DNA of 64,000 bases, taken from assembly GCA_910578425.1 (NCBI GenBank), contig CAJTQX010000009.1, forward strand, positions 1 through 64,000. Direction: 5' to 3'. The stretch comes from an uncultured Anaerotignum sp. GTDB taxonomy: Bacteria; Bacillota; Clostridia; Lachnospirales; Anaerotignaceae. The translations under genes were made by a program, and so were the position numbers. This document shows positions 52,351-59,893 of this stretch, piece after piece (within the stretch, counting starts at the first letter, position 1; each line of letters opens with the position of its first letter). Under the pieces are notes generated by a model. That model was not told the origin of the DNA. It was given only the letters and a program-made list of their open reading frames with translations, and did no database searches.

Positions 52351-52357
52351 CCATTCA

Positions 52358-52891
52358 TCAATCCTTTTTCACAATATTTGAAATCTTCGACAATACAGAA
52401 GGGTCCTGCTCCGCTTCATCATCGGCATGCTGCACCGTATAGCTCTGCTTTGGCACATCGATATAAACAATCTGATAAGGCTGCGGCTCTGCCATGCCAA
52501 GCCGCTTGATTGCCTCCTCCTTGATAAAGTCCATATCCAGCTTTTCCGTCAGTTCCGCCTCCAGTATTGCGTTTCCAGCCTTCAGATCAGCCAGCTCGCT
52601 TTTCTGCTTTCTCAAAGATATTTCTTCATTCGCCACTAAAACATGCATCCCCATAAACGCAATGCAGCCCGCAAACAGCACCAGTGCCGCAAGTATCATT
52701 TTCGCTGTGGAAATTCTCCGCTCTCTGGCTTCTGCCCTCGCCTCCCGGGCTTCCTCCTCTTTGCGGCGTTTTTCCTCATGCAGAGGGTGCGGGGTATAGT
52801 CCGGCTGCAATTCATACGCAACGTTCCCATATGTATAGTAGGACGTCCCCCTATTAAAATCGTCCCTTCTGCGCCGTTGATTTGCTGCCAT
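52358..52891 (-). CDS. ftsL: FtsL-like cell division protein
   Basis: A 177-residue protein with a long charged cytoplasmic N-terminus (about 85 residues, rich in Arg/Glu), a single membrane helix (about 88-108) and a short extracytoplasmic coiled coil (LRKQKSELADLKAGNAILEA). Both the architecture and the place between rsmH and the PBP are those of FtsL. AAGGAGG precedes the ATG at 52891. The sequence itself is weakly conserved, as is usual for FtsL. Confidence 0.88.
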   Translation of the reverse strand: MAANQRRRRDDFNRGTSYYTYGNVAYELQPDYTPHPLHEEKRRKEEEAREARAEARERRISTAKMILAALVLFAGCIAFMGMHVLVANEEISLRKQKSELADLKAGNAILEAELTEKLDMDFIKEEAIKRLGMAEPQPYQIVYIDVPKQSYTVQHADDEAEQDPSVLSKISNIVKKD

Positions 52892-52925
52892 GCTGTTCCC
52901 CTCCTTGTACGTTCTAAAAATATTT

Positions 52926-53867
52926 TCAGGTTTCCCCTGCCGCCTCAAATACACGCAGCTTCGCGCTTCTTGCGCGGGGATTTTGTTCCAATTCCTCTTT
53001 GCCCGGCAATATGGGCTTTCGTGTCAGCACCCTGCCCAATGGCTTTTTCCCGCAAACGCATACCGGAAATTCCGGCGGGCAGACGCAGGGATTTTCTAAT
53101 CTGCGGAACGCCTCTTTTACAATTCTGTCTTCCAGAGAATGGAATGTAATAATGCAGAGCCGCCCGCCCGGAGCCAACCTCTTTGCCGCAGCGTCAATTG
53201 CCTGCTGCAGTACGTCCAGCTCCCCGTTGACCTCGATTCGTATAGCCTGAAACGTGCGCTTTGCCGGATGCGGTCCATCCTTCCGCGCGCCCTTCGGCAC
53301 AGCCTTTTTGATGACCTCCACCAGCCTGCCCGTCGTTTCTATGGGCCTGTCCTGCCGTTCCTTTACAATAAACTGTGCGATACGCTTCGCCCAGCGTTCC
53401 TCTCCGTAGGTAAATATCACGCGGTTGAGCTCTTCCTCGTCATAACCGTTTACCACGTCATACGCACTGAACGGCTTGTCCGGATTCATGCGCATATCCA
53501 GCGGCGCGTCCTGCTGGTAGGAAAATCCCCGTTCCCCTTCGTCCAGCTGGTGCGACGATACGCCAATATCCAGCAGCATCCCGTTTATTCTTTCTATTCC
53601 AAGCCCGTCCAAAATATGGGCAATATTGCCGAAATTATCCCGCACGAACGTTACTCTGTCCTGATAGTTCCGCAGCCGTTCCCCTGCCGCTTTCTGCGCG
53701 TTTGGGTCCTGATCTATGCCAATGAGCCTGCCGCCCTTCAGCCGCTTCGCAATTTCCAGCGAATGTCCGCCGCCGCCCATCGTGCCATCCACATAACAGC
53801 CGTCCGTGTCTATATTCAACTGTTCGATGCACTCCCGCAGAAGTACGGAAACATGATGAAATTCCAT
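52926..53867 (-). CDS. rsmH: 16S rRNA (cytosine1402-N4)-methyltransferase
   Basis: A 313-residue SAM-dependent enzyme. Recognisable are EFHHVSVLLRECIEQL at the start, the SAM motif YVDGTMGGGGHSLEIAKRL, GIDQDPNAQKAAGERL, LDIGVSSHQLDEGERGFSY and ITFHSLEDRIVKEAFR. It lies 17 bases after mraZ and before ftsL, in standard dcw order. Confidence 0.97.
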   Translation of the reverse strand: MEFHHVSVLLRECIEQLNIDTDGCYVDGTMGGGGHSLEIAKRLKGGRLIGIDQDPNAQKAAGERLRNYQDRVTFVRDNFGNIAHILDGLGIERINGMLLDIGVSSHQLDEGERGFSYQQDAPLDMRMNPDKPFSAYDVVNGYDEEELNRVIFTYGEERWAKRIAQFIVKERQDRPIETTGRLVEVIKKAVPKGARKDGPHPAKRTFQAIRIEVNGELDVLQQAIDAAAKRLAPGGRLCIITFHSLEDRIVKEAFRRLENPCVCPPEFPVCVCGKKPLGRVLTRKPILPGKEELEQNPRARSAKLRVFEAAGET

Positions 53868-53884
53868 CTGCCGTATCCTTTCCG

Positions 53885-54316
53885 TTAAATTCCCAGGTTT
53901 TCCATTTCAAACGCCAGTTCATTGCTGATATAATCTTCCTCGTTGCTGTAATCATTCCAGCTTTCTTTATTCCATATCTCAATGCGGTTGTTCACGCCGA
54001 TAGAAACAACTTCCTTTTTCAGTCCCGCATATTCTCTTAAATGGGGCGGCACCATAATGCGCCCCTGATTATCCAATTCGCACTCCACCGCTCCCGCAAA
54101 GAAAAACCTCACAAATTTCCTTGCGCCTGTATTCGTCAGCGGCAACTGTTTTAATTTATCTTCAAAAATCTTCCATTCATCCTGCGGATAAGCAAACAGG
54201 CAGTTATCCAGTCCTTTTGTTACGACAAAATGCTCACCAAGGCCCTCTCGGAACTTCGCGGGCACAATCAAACGCCCTTTTGCATCTATGGAATGCTGAT
54301 ATTGTCCCATGAACAT
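53885..54316 (-). CDS. mraZ: Transcriptional regulator MraZ
   Basis: A 143-residue protein with two AbrB-like SpoVT-type swapped-hairpin domains: GQYQHSIDAKGRLIVPAKFR near the start and ECELDNQGRIMVPPHLREYAG in the second half. MraZ binds repeats in its own promoter and controls the dcw cluster. The start MFMGQYQHS is the family start; the longer GTG form is less likely. Its operator is visible at 54367-54402. Confidence 0.96.
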   Translation of the reverse strand: MFMGQYQHSIDAKGRLIVPAKFREGLGEHFVVTKGLDNCLFAYPQDEWKIFEDKLKQLPLTNTGARKFVRFFFAGAVECELDNQGRIMVPPHLREYAGLKKEVVSIGVNNRIEIWNKESWNDYSNEEDYISNELAFEMENLGI

Positions 54317-54366
54317 CCTGCCGTCACCACCTTTCACCACAGGTTACAAGATATAGTAAAAACTCT

Positions 54367-54402
54367 CCATTTCACCCCACTTTATACCACTTCTTACCAC
54401 AT
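54367..54402 (-). promoter_or_regulatory. MraZ operator: four direct repeats with 10-bp period
   Basis: On the minus strand, upstream of mraZ, four units run head to tail at 10-base spacing: ATGTGGTAAG, AAGTGGTATA, AAGTGGGGTG, AAATGGAGAG. The TGG core at fixed 10-bp intervals matches known MraZ boxes (AAAGTG-type in Mollicutes, TGGG-type in E. coli). A -10-like TACTAT lies just downstream (about 54353-54358), so MraZ bound here would cover the -35 region. Confidence 0.8.
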
Positions 54403-54496
54403 TGTAATATAACTGTAATAAAAATACAACCCCTGAACATATGTTTTTTTCTTTTCTTTTTTTCAAAAAATCCCTGAATTCCGGCATTTTCCCGCA

Positions 54497-54521
54497 CAAA
54501 AAAAGAGAGGCCGCACCTCTC
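54497..54521 (-). terminator. Terminator of the 41-codon gene
   Basis: On the minus strand GAGAGG-TGCGG-CCTCTC forms a tight hairpin directly followed by seven T residues. It starts at the stop codon of the small frame, with no other gene upstream on that strand to explain it. Confidence 0.85.
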
Positions 54522-54647
54522 TTAAGAAAAATTTAAGTATCTCTCTGTGATCCTCCATCCTCCACCACCAATAACTTGAAAAGAAAATTTTCCTGTTTCA
54601 CAGTCTGGTAAATTGGACCAGTTATTTCCCACCAAAAATCTCAACAT
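54522..54647 (-). CDS. Possible 41-residue peptide gene or small RNA
   Basis: An open frame of 41 codons (start MLRFLVGNNWSNLP, end WRITERYLNFS) fills almost the whole interval between a consensus promoter and a terminator. The peptide has Trp10 and Trp31, one Cys, a GGGG run at residues 27-30, and no signal peptide or membrane helix. No clear ribosome site precedes the ATG (GCCAGAT), which weakens the coding case; a small RNA of about 170 nt is the alternative. Composition is more AT-rich than its neighbours. I do not recognise it. Confidence 0.5.
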   Translation of the reverse strand: MLRFLVGNNWSNLPDCETGKFSFQVIGGGGWRITERYLNFS

Positions 54648-54677
54648 ATCTGGCGTTAAATTGTTTACAATACCCCC

Positions 54678-54706
54678 TGTATATCAGCTGCATAAACATT
54701 TGTCAA
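54678..54706 (-). promoter_or_regulatory. Consensus promoter of the 41-codon unit
   Basis: Perfect -35 TTGACA (54701-54706), exact 17-base spacer, -10 TATACA (54678-54683). The predicted start is about 25-30 bases before the ATG at 54647. It is among the best promoters in the window. Confidence 0.8.
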
Positions 54707-54951
54707 AAATTTCCTGGAAAGCATGAACTACGACCGGTACTGCTTCATTTATCTCTGAACTGTTGATAACTGCTGAAGGCAGCAATAAGAGGTCGGATCA
54801 ATCGCTTCATACATGGGCACTGCCATATGAAAAATCACTTTATTTATGCAAGTCATATTTTGCGGCAATTCCATTCCTGAATATTTTGACGTATTTTGTC
54901 ATAATTCTGTATTTTTTCTGAGACACTCCCGTAATAAAAGTGAAACCACAT

Positions 54952-55006
54952 TGTAACGGTAATGTTAACCTGATGTAACCTACGCTGAGCCATTCTGTGC
55001 TATACT
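54952..55006 (+). promoter_or_regulatory. Three 11-bp direct repeats and promoter of the 57-residue peptide gene
   Basis: TGTAAC (54952), TGTTAAC (54963) and TGTAAC (54974) recur at exactly 11 bases, the helical phasing used by OmpR/PhoB-family response regulators. Read on the opposite strand they give GTTACA-N5-TTAACA-N5-GTTACA, close to the Bacillus PhoP box TT(A/T)ACA. The third repeat sits where a -35 would be, 17-20 bases before -10 TATACT (55001-55006), and no good -35 is present, as expected for an activator-dependent promoter. Regulator identity is inference. Bases 54707-54951 show nothing convincing. Confidence 0.55.
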
Positions 55007-55081
55007 CTTATCAGAAGCAAAAAAGAAACAAAACTTCCAGTAAAACTGGTACAGACAAAAACGCCAAAGGAGGAGACGTTT

Positions 55082-55255
55082 ATGAAAAAACAACTTATGA
55101 AATTATTCAGTATCGCAATGGTCACTTTTACGCTTTCTTTTGTCACAGGAATGTCCCTCTATGTGGCAAACCATAACGCGCCCGCAATGGAGCAGCTACA
55201 GGCGCAGGACGTCCCATTGGATAACACGACCGCTTCTGCGGTTCTTCCCGAATAA
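55082..55255 (+). CDS. 57-residue exported or membrane-anchored peptide
   Basis: The sequence starts MKKQLMKLFSIAMVTFTLS: a basic N-terminus plus one hydrophobic helix (about 8-28), then a 29-residue polar, acidic tail ending in SAVLPE. There is no Cys and no clear AxA signal-peptidase site. CAAAGGAGGAG eight bases upstream of the ATG is excellent, and a long terminator follows, so it is a genuine single-gene unit. Possible roles are a signalling peptide, a small regulatory membrane protein or a modulator of a sensor kinase; the sequence does not decide. Confidence 0.8.
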   Translation: MKKQLMKLFSIAMVTFTLSFVTGMSLYVANHNAPAMEQLQAQDVPLDNTTASAVLPE

Positions 55256-55266
55256 AATCTCTCCCT

Positions 55267-55340
55267 AAAAAACGCGGAGTATTCCCCCAAACGGACAAGC
55301 AGACCTGATTGCCCGCTTGGGCGAGTACTCCGCGTTTTTT
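55267..55340 (+). terminator. Terminator of the 57-residue peptide gene
   Basis: Fifteen-base perfect arms AAAAAACGCGGAGTA (55267-55281) and complement (55326-55340) enclose about 44 bases that may fold further. A and T runs lie on the outer sides. Confidence 0.8.
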
Positions 55341-55491
55341 GCGTTTGCAGCAAATCCTCCTCATTCCAATACTTGTAAGGATTTTCCGGATATGCTACAA
55401 TATTACGCATACGGGAAATGTTATTTTCTAAATAAAAATTCAAAATACCAGAACATAAAAACGGAAATTGGCTGAAACGAGGTGTTTTTCT

Positions 55492-56112
55492 ATGCAAATC
55501 CTAAAATGTCAGGCCTGCGGCTCCAGCGATCTGGTCGCGGAACAGGGCGCGCTGGTCTGTTCATTCTGCGGCAGGAAATATTCGCGGGAAGAAAGCGAGC
55601 AGATATTAAGCGGCCCGGAAGCGGAAGCCTTAGCGTTTTCCTACATCGCCAAATCAGGTGAATATCACCAGCAGGGGCAAACCTCTCTGGAAATACAGGC
55701 TCTTTTGAACGCTTTGCAGACAAACGGAAATATGCCGGATATCTGGGTCCGGCTTGGCAGGGCATACCGCAGCTTAGGCGCGCATGAAAAAGCCCTTTCC
55801 TGCTATGAAAAGGCTCTTTCCCTCAACCCTTCCGACGGCGTAGCCTATGGCAATATCGGCGCAGTCTATCTCATTCGCGGGCAGTTTCAGACCGCCTGTG
55901 AATATTACGAAAAGGGGCTTTCCCTTATTCCCCCGAACGATGTGGATTATGCCACGACCCTCGGCAATTACGCCCTTGCAGTCGGTCAGGGCGGGGATAA
56001 GAAGAAAGCCGCAAAGCTCCTGAAGGAGGCGGAACGGCTGGGCTATCAGAATGCAGACACGATACGTAAAAAGCTTGGGATCTCCTTCCTGAATAAATTC
56101 CTCCCCTTTTAA
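55492..56112 (+). CDS. Zinc-ribbon/TPR protein, unknown role
   Basis: A 206-residue soluble protein. An N-terminal zinc ribbon (CQACGSSDLVAEQGALVC, then CxxC in SFCGRKYS) is followed by about three tetratricopeptide repeats (residues 70-185; for example AYRSLGAHEKALSCYEKALSLNP and AVYLIRGQFQTACEYYEKGL). TPRs make it a protein-binding scaffold; the partner is unknown. GAGGTG nine bases upstream supports the ATG at 55492. It has no operon partner and converges on the minus-strand GNAT operon. Confidence 0.85.
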   Translation: MQILKCQACGSSDLVAEQGALVCSFCGRKYSREESEQILSGPEAEALAFSYIAKSGEYHQQGQTSLEIQALLNALQTNGNMPDIWVRLGRAYRSLGAHEKALSCYEKALSLNPSDGVAYGNIGAVYLIRGQFQTACEYYEKGLSLIPPNDVDYATTLGNYALAVGQGGDKKKAAKLLKEAERLGYQNADTIRKKLGISFLNKFLPF

Positions 56113-56221
56113 TTTCTGCAATACATAAATTCCATTCTGTCAGTATTTGAAAACAGGTGCGGTCTGTGCCTAGCGCAGGCGTTCTCCGTCTGGCTGGTAC
56201 AGACCGTACAGCTTTCCATCT

Positions 56222-56602
56222 TCATACCACATAATCATTCAAATGATACCGCTTTATTATCCTGTTCTCCAATTCAAAATAAACCGCCAAATCATCTGAC
56301 TGCACTGGAATCCCTTTTTCCCAAAACATATTGCCATAATAGAGGGACATCGCCCAATAGTACGCATATTCGTGGCCTAATAATCCCGCCTCCGCCGCAC
56401 TTTCCGCCGGCTTTGAAAGATGGGAATTTTCTACTGCATCGGATGCCTCTGCGTATGTGATGCCAACATAGCTGACCAGCAGATGCTTGAGTAACTCACA
56501 AAAGCTATACTGGTGAAACACTATTTTGCCGCTGCCATCCTGCAAAACAATATTATCCTGTAACAGGAAAGCTCCTTTCCGGCAAAAAACGAAACCTGCC
56601 AT
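56222..56602 (-). CDS. Hypothetical protein, possible C-terminal frameshift
   Basis: A 126-residue soluble protein with a HQYSFCELLKHLLVSYVG and HEYAYYWAMSLYYGNMFW core and no recognised domain; similar-looking hypotheticals occur in related Clostridia as far as I recall. The frame stops at 56222, but the next frame continues with WYEDGKLYGLYQPDGERLR down to a TAG at 56170-56172. This suggests that the natural protein is about 17 residues longer and that one base has been gained near 56226. The start is also weak: no good ribosome site precedes it. Confidence 0.55.
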   Translation of the reverse strand: MAGFVFCRKGAFLLQDNIVLQDGSGKIVFHQYSFCELLKHLLVSYVGITYAEASDAVENSHLSKPAESAAEAGLLGHEYAYYWAMSLYYGNMFWEKGIPVQSDDLAVYFELENRIIKRYHLNDYVV

Positions 56603-56627
56603 TTTTCCATCTGCGTCTGCTTTCCCA

Positions 56628-57083
56628 TCAATCCCTTTGCCATTTCACCCAATAGACCATATCCCGCAGCGTCACACCTTCCTCCACGATGGGATGGGCA
56701 TAGTTCTCTGTAAAAAAGTTTTCCACACGATGCGAAAGCGTGAACCCACAGTTTTCATAAAACGCCATCGTCCTGGGTGCTTCTCCTGTTCCTGCCAGAA
56801 GGCTTTTTCCTTTTCCGCCGCAGTCCGTCCAAACATGCGCCACCATCGTCCTGCCCAGCCCATTTCTCTGGTATTTCGGCGCGACGGCAATGTTTTTCAG
56901 TTCATAGACCTCCGGCGTTTCCTGTGTAACAACAGCCACTGCAACAACTGCCCCATCTATCTCCATCACATACAGTGTCCCACGCTCCAGATAACGGTCA
57001 ATCATGTCCTCCTGTTCATCGCCCAGCAGCAAAAGCGGCAGAAATCGTTTCTTTTCCCGCTCAACTTTCCGTATCGTCCTCAT
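56628..57083 (-). CDS. GNAT family N-acetyltransferase
   Basis: A 151-residue acetyltransferase with the acetyl-CoA-binding motif VAPKYQRNGLGRTMV and the GNAT C-terminal RTMAFYENCGFTLSHR. The acceptor is unknown. The start at 57083 overlaps the ktrA stop as ATGA, so it is translationally coupled to K+ uptake. RimI-, aminoglycoside- or small-molecule-type activity cannot be distinguished. Confidence 0.85.
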   Translation of the reverse strand: MRTIRKVEREKKRFLPLLLLGDEQEDMIDRYLERGTLYVMEIDGAVVAVAVVTQETPEVYELKNIAVAPKYQRNGLGRTMVAHVWTDCGGKGKSLLAGTGEAPRTMAFYENCGFTLSHRVENFFTENYAHPIVEEGVTLRDMVYWVKWQRD

Positions 57084-57727
57084 TCCTTTGCCACCTTCAA
57101 AATGTCTTCTTCCGTGCCCATCACCATTAAATGCTCCCCCTCCCGAAACGCATAATTCAGATCCGGCATCAGCTTCAGCAAACCGTCCTGCTTGATTCCC
57201 ATGATGTTCAGCCGGTAACGGCTGCGGAAATCCATTTCCCGTATCGTTTTCCCCAGCCATTCCTTTCGGGGATTGATCTCCATGATAAAATATCCATCCC
57301 CCAGCTCCATGCAGTCAAAAATATTGTCTGAGCTTTCCTCTATGGCAATCCGTTCTGCAATGTCCTTTTCCGGGTAAATGATGGCGTCCGCACCGTTGCG
57401 CAAAAGAAATTTCGCATGGATATCCTCGTCTGCCTTGCTCAGCACACGTTTTGCCCCCATTTCCTGCAAAAGGCTTGTAATTTGCAGACTGTTCTGGAAA
57501 TTTGTCCCCATGCAGACAAAACAGGTATCAAAGCTTTTCACCGAAAACGAACGCAAAACCTCCGGATTCGTGCAGTCGCCGATTTTCGCGCTGACAACAA
57601 GCGGCAATACATCTTCTACCGCGCTCTCCTCCCTGTCAACGACCATAATCTCGCATTTCAGCTTGGAAAGACTGCGGCACAAATGATGCCCAAACGAACC
57701 CATGCCGATTATCAAAAAAGATTTCAT
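57080..57727 (-). CDS. ktrA: Potassium uptake regulatory subunit KtrA/TrkA
   Basis: A 215-residue cytoplasmic ring protein. The RCK-N Rossmann domain (IIGMGSFGHHLCRSL; VDREESAVEDVLPL) binds nucleotides, and the C-terminal RCK-C domain spans about residues 140-215. It gates the KtrB channel in response to ATP/ADP or cyclic di-AMP in Firmicutes. It lies 9 bases after ktrB and overlaps the GNAT gene. Confidence 0.95.
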   Translation of the reverse strand: MKSFLIIGMGSFGHHLCRSLSKLKCEIMVVDREESAVEDVLPLVVSAKIGDCTNPEVLRSFSVKSFDTCFVCMGTNFQNSLQITSLLQEMGAKRVLSKADEDIHAKFLLRNGADAIIYPEKDIAERIAIEESSDNIFDCMELGDGYFIMEINPRKEWLGKTIREMDFRSRYRLNIMGIKQDGLLKLMPDLNYAFREGEHLMVMGTEEDILKVAKE

Positions 57728-57736
57728 ATTCTCACC

Positions 57737-59077
57737 TCACCCAACAGTCAACCGTTCCGCAGGGAAACACACCGGCGGTCTTGCTTTCTTTTCCAAAAGC
57801 GCGACAGCAAACGACGCACTGCCAACCCTGCCGCAATACATCAGAAACATAATTACCCCGCAGGAAACCGGCGTAAGCTCCCGCGTGATTCCTGTTGTCA
57901 TGCCAACTGTTCCCAAAGCAGAAAAGACTTCAAACAGCACATCCGTCAGCGGCAGGGGCTGCAAACCACAGAGCAGGAGCGTACCTGCCGCTGCCAGCAG
58001 AATATGCAGCATAAACACTGTGACAGCCTTGCGCAGAAGTTCTCCCGTCAGGCTCCGTCCGAAAATGTGTGCATCCTGCTCATGTCGGATAGACGAAATG
58101 GCATAGACCAAAAGAACCGTAAGCGTTGTCGTCTTTACCCCGCCCGCAGTAGAGCCAGGGCTGCCGCCAATGAACATCAGGAGCATCGTCAGGAGCTTTT
58201 CGCCATCCGTCAGCGCGGCAGTATCCACCGTATTAAAGCCTGCCGTTCTTGCTGTGCAGGACTGGAACAGAGCCGCAAGGACCCGTCCCCCTGCGGGCAG
58301 CCCTGCAAGCACGCCATGCCGCTCCAGAAGGAGCGTTCCCGCCATGCCGCCCAACAGCAGGACTGCCGTCATGCACAGCACAATTTTCGTTTGCAGGCGA
58401 TACTTTTTCCAATGATGCCTGTTGCGGAGCAGGTCTTCCCAGACCAGAAAACCCAGCCCGCCTATCACAATCAATGTCATTACCGTCAGGTTGACAAGGA
58501 CATCCCCGCGATAACTGACGAGCGAGGAAAATGCCTCTTTCTCTCCCATCAGGTCAAAACCTGCATTACAAAATGCTGAAATCGCATGGAACACGCTGTA
58601 AAACAGCCCTTTCTCCCAGCCAAATTCCGGCACAAAGCGGAACGTCAGCAGTGCCGCGCCTACCAGCTCAAAAAAAAATGTGCCTGCAACAATCTCTTTT
58701 GTCAGCCGGAGTACGCCGCCGATCTGCGTGGAATTGATGCTTTCTACCATCACTTCCCTGTAGCGCAAACGCACACGCCGCCGCAAAAGCAGTAACAGCC
58801 GCAGTGAAATCGTCATAAAACCCAACCCGCCAATCTGAATCAGGCAGAGTATTACAATCTGCCCGAATATGGACCAATGTACCGCAGTATCCACCAATGC
58901 CAGCCCTGTCACACAGGAGGCTGAAACCGATGTAAACAATGCCTGTAAAGGCGTCGTTATGCCTTCCCGCGTGGAAATTGGCAGCAAAAGCAGAAACGTC
59001 CCTGCCAGTATGACCGCCGCATATCCCGCCGCTACGATTTGCAGATTTGAAAACTTCATACCGCTCCTGTCCCGCAT
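57737..59077 (-). CDS. ktrB: Potassium channel subunit KtrB/TrkH
   Basis: A 446-residue membrane protein with four repeated M1-P-M2 units and about eight main helices. Filter-like segments include SVSASCVTGLALVD, SAFCNAGFDL, CTARTAGFNTVD and LGTVGMTTGIT, the Gly of each lining the K+ filter. It forms the Na+-dependent Ktr uptake system with KtrA. Of several ATGs, 59077 has GGAGG at the best spacing; 59059 is an alternative. A hairpin-rich repeat lies directly upstream. Confidence 0.94.
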   Translation of the reverse strand: MRDRSGMKFSNLQIVAAGYAAVILAGTFLLLLPISTREGITTPLQALFTSVSASCVTGLALVDTAVHWSIFGQIVILCLIQIGGLGFMTISLRLLLLLRRRVRLRYREVMVESINSTQIGGVLRLTKEIVAGTFFFELVGAALLTFRFVPEFGWEKGLFYSVFHAISAFCNAGFDLMGEKEAFSSLVSYRGDVLVNLTVMTLIVIGGLGFLVWEDLLRNRHHWKKYRLQTKIVLCMTAVLLLGGMAGTLLLERHGVLAGLPAGGRVLAALFQSCTARTAGFNTVDTAALTDGEKLLTMLLMFIGGSPGSTAGGVKTTTLTVLLVYAISSIRHEQDAHIFGRSLTGELLRKAVTVFMLHILLAAAGTLLLCGLQPLPLTDVLFEVFSALGTVGMTTGITRELTPVSCGVIMFLMYCGRVGSASFAVALLEKKARPPVCFPAERLTVG

Positions 59078-59096
59078 CGCCATTCCTCCGAAAAAA

Positions 59097-59320
59097 ACTG
59101 CTAAGACCGTGAGGCTCTGCCCAACCACCCCGCGAACCCTTTGAAAAGGGCCTGACCCTAAACTTTATTTTGCAAAGCTGCCGCTTTGCAGATTCTTTTA
59201 GGTTTTTATGAGGATCAAAAATTTATCCTCCCGCGTAACGCAGTTTCGTGCAATATTCTCTGCTTCTTTCTCTTAGAGAAAGAAACAGGGTTTGGGACGA
59301 AGTCCCAGGGTCTTAATTTT
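59097..59320. repeat. Hairpin-rich intergenic element
   Basis: About 225 bases containing five successive inverted repeats: CCCTTT/AAAGGG, TGCAAAGC/GCTTTGCA (perfect), GAGGAT/ATCCTC, TTCTTTCTC/GAGAAAGAA and GGGAC/GTCCC. No coding frame is credible. The wording of the sequence resembles interspersed repeats seen in related Clostridia, but a second copy is not in this window. It lies in the 5' region of ktrB, downstream of the HD gene's end. Confidence 0.5.
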
Positions 59321-59329
59321 TTCATTCTT

Positions 59330-59893
59330 TTACTCGCCCCGCTCTATTTTCTCCTTCGTATCCAACACCGCCAGCGCGCGCAGGCTTTTCAGCTTCGGCT
59401 CGGCTTCCGCCTCCTTCGCGCCATAAGTCTGGTTCAACTCATACTCTAAAGGCAGCCAACTGGAAAGTGGTGCCTCGTTATGTTGGACAACAGCCTCCAG
59501 CTTATCCAACGCCTTGTATATCTTCGCCTCCCGCGTTTCCAGCGCGAGCATCTCCTCAAATAACGCCTTTATCTTCCCGCTCTGCGGTTCCGGCAGTGTA
59601 TCCAAAAGCTGAAACAGAACATCATCCTCATGCGCGGAATCCGCCTCCGTTTTCAGAAAGGACGGAATATCCCCTGTAATCGCCTCACCCAAATCATGAA
59701 GGATACACATGCGTATGATTTTGTTGAAATCCGCGCCCTGTATTTCGTCCTCCAAAAGCAGTGCCATCAGCGATGCACGCCAGCTATGCTCTGCTACACT
59801 TTCCGGCCTGCCCTTGCTGGTAACAGAATGGCGTGTGTTGTCCTTCAAATGCTCCGCAATATGCAGAAAGTCAATAAATTCCCGATCCGTCAT
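59330..59893 (-). CDS. HD-domain phosphohydrolase (5'-deoxynucleotidase-like)
   Basis: A 187-residue HD protein with metal-binding His in ESVAEHSWRASL and His-Asp in CILHDLGEAITGDIPSF, the pattern of the YfbR/HDDC2-type 5'-deoxyribonucleotidases. Its start overlaps the stop of tdk by 4 bases, and the thymidine kinase partner supports a role in deoxynucleotide balance. GGGGGAGG precedes the ATG at 59893. Confidence 0.88.
   Translation of the reverse strand: MTDREFIDFLHIAEHLKDNTRHSVTSKGRPESVAEHSWRASLMALLLEDEIQGADFNKIIRMCILHDLGEAITGDIPSFLKTEADSAHEDDVLFQLLDTLPEPQSGKIKALFEEMLALETREAKIYKALDKLEAVVQHNEAPLSSWLPLEYELNQTYGAKEAEAEPKLKSLRALAVLDTKEKIERGE

Noticed and set aside
54495..54690. 6S RNA as an explanation of the small transcript near mraZ
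   Set aside because: The 5' and 3' ends are not complementary and no long bulged duplex with a central bubble is seen.
54770..54830. A minus-strand frame of about 25 codons between the two small genes
   Set aside because: No ribosome site, poor promoter and no terminator of its own.
59097..59320. Cyclic di-AMP (ydaO/yuaA) riboswitch upstream of ktrB
   Set aside because: The conserved ydaO core was not recognised; the hairpins are simple and independent.
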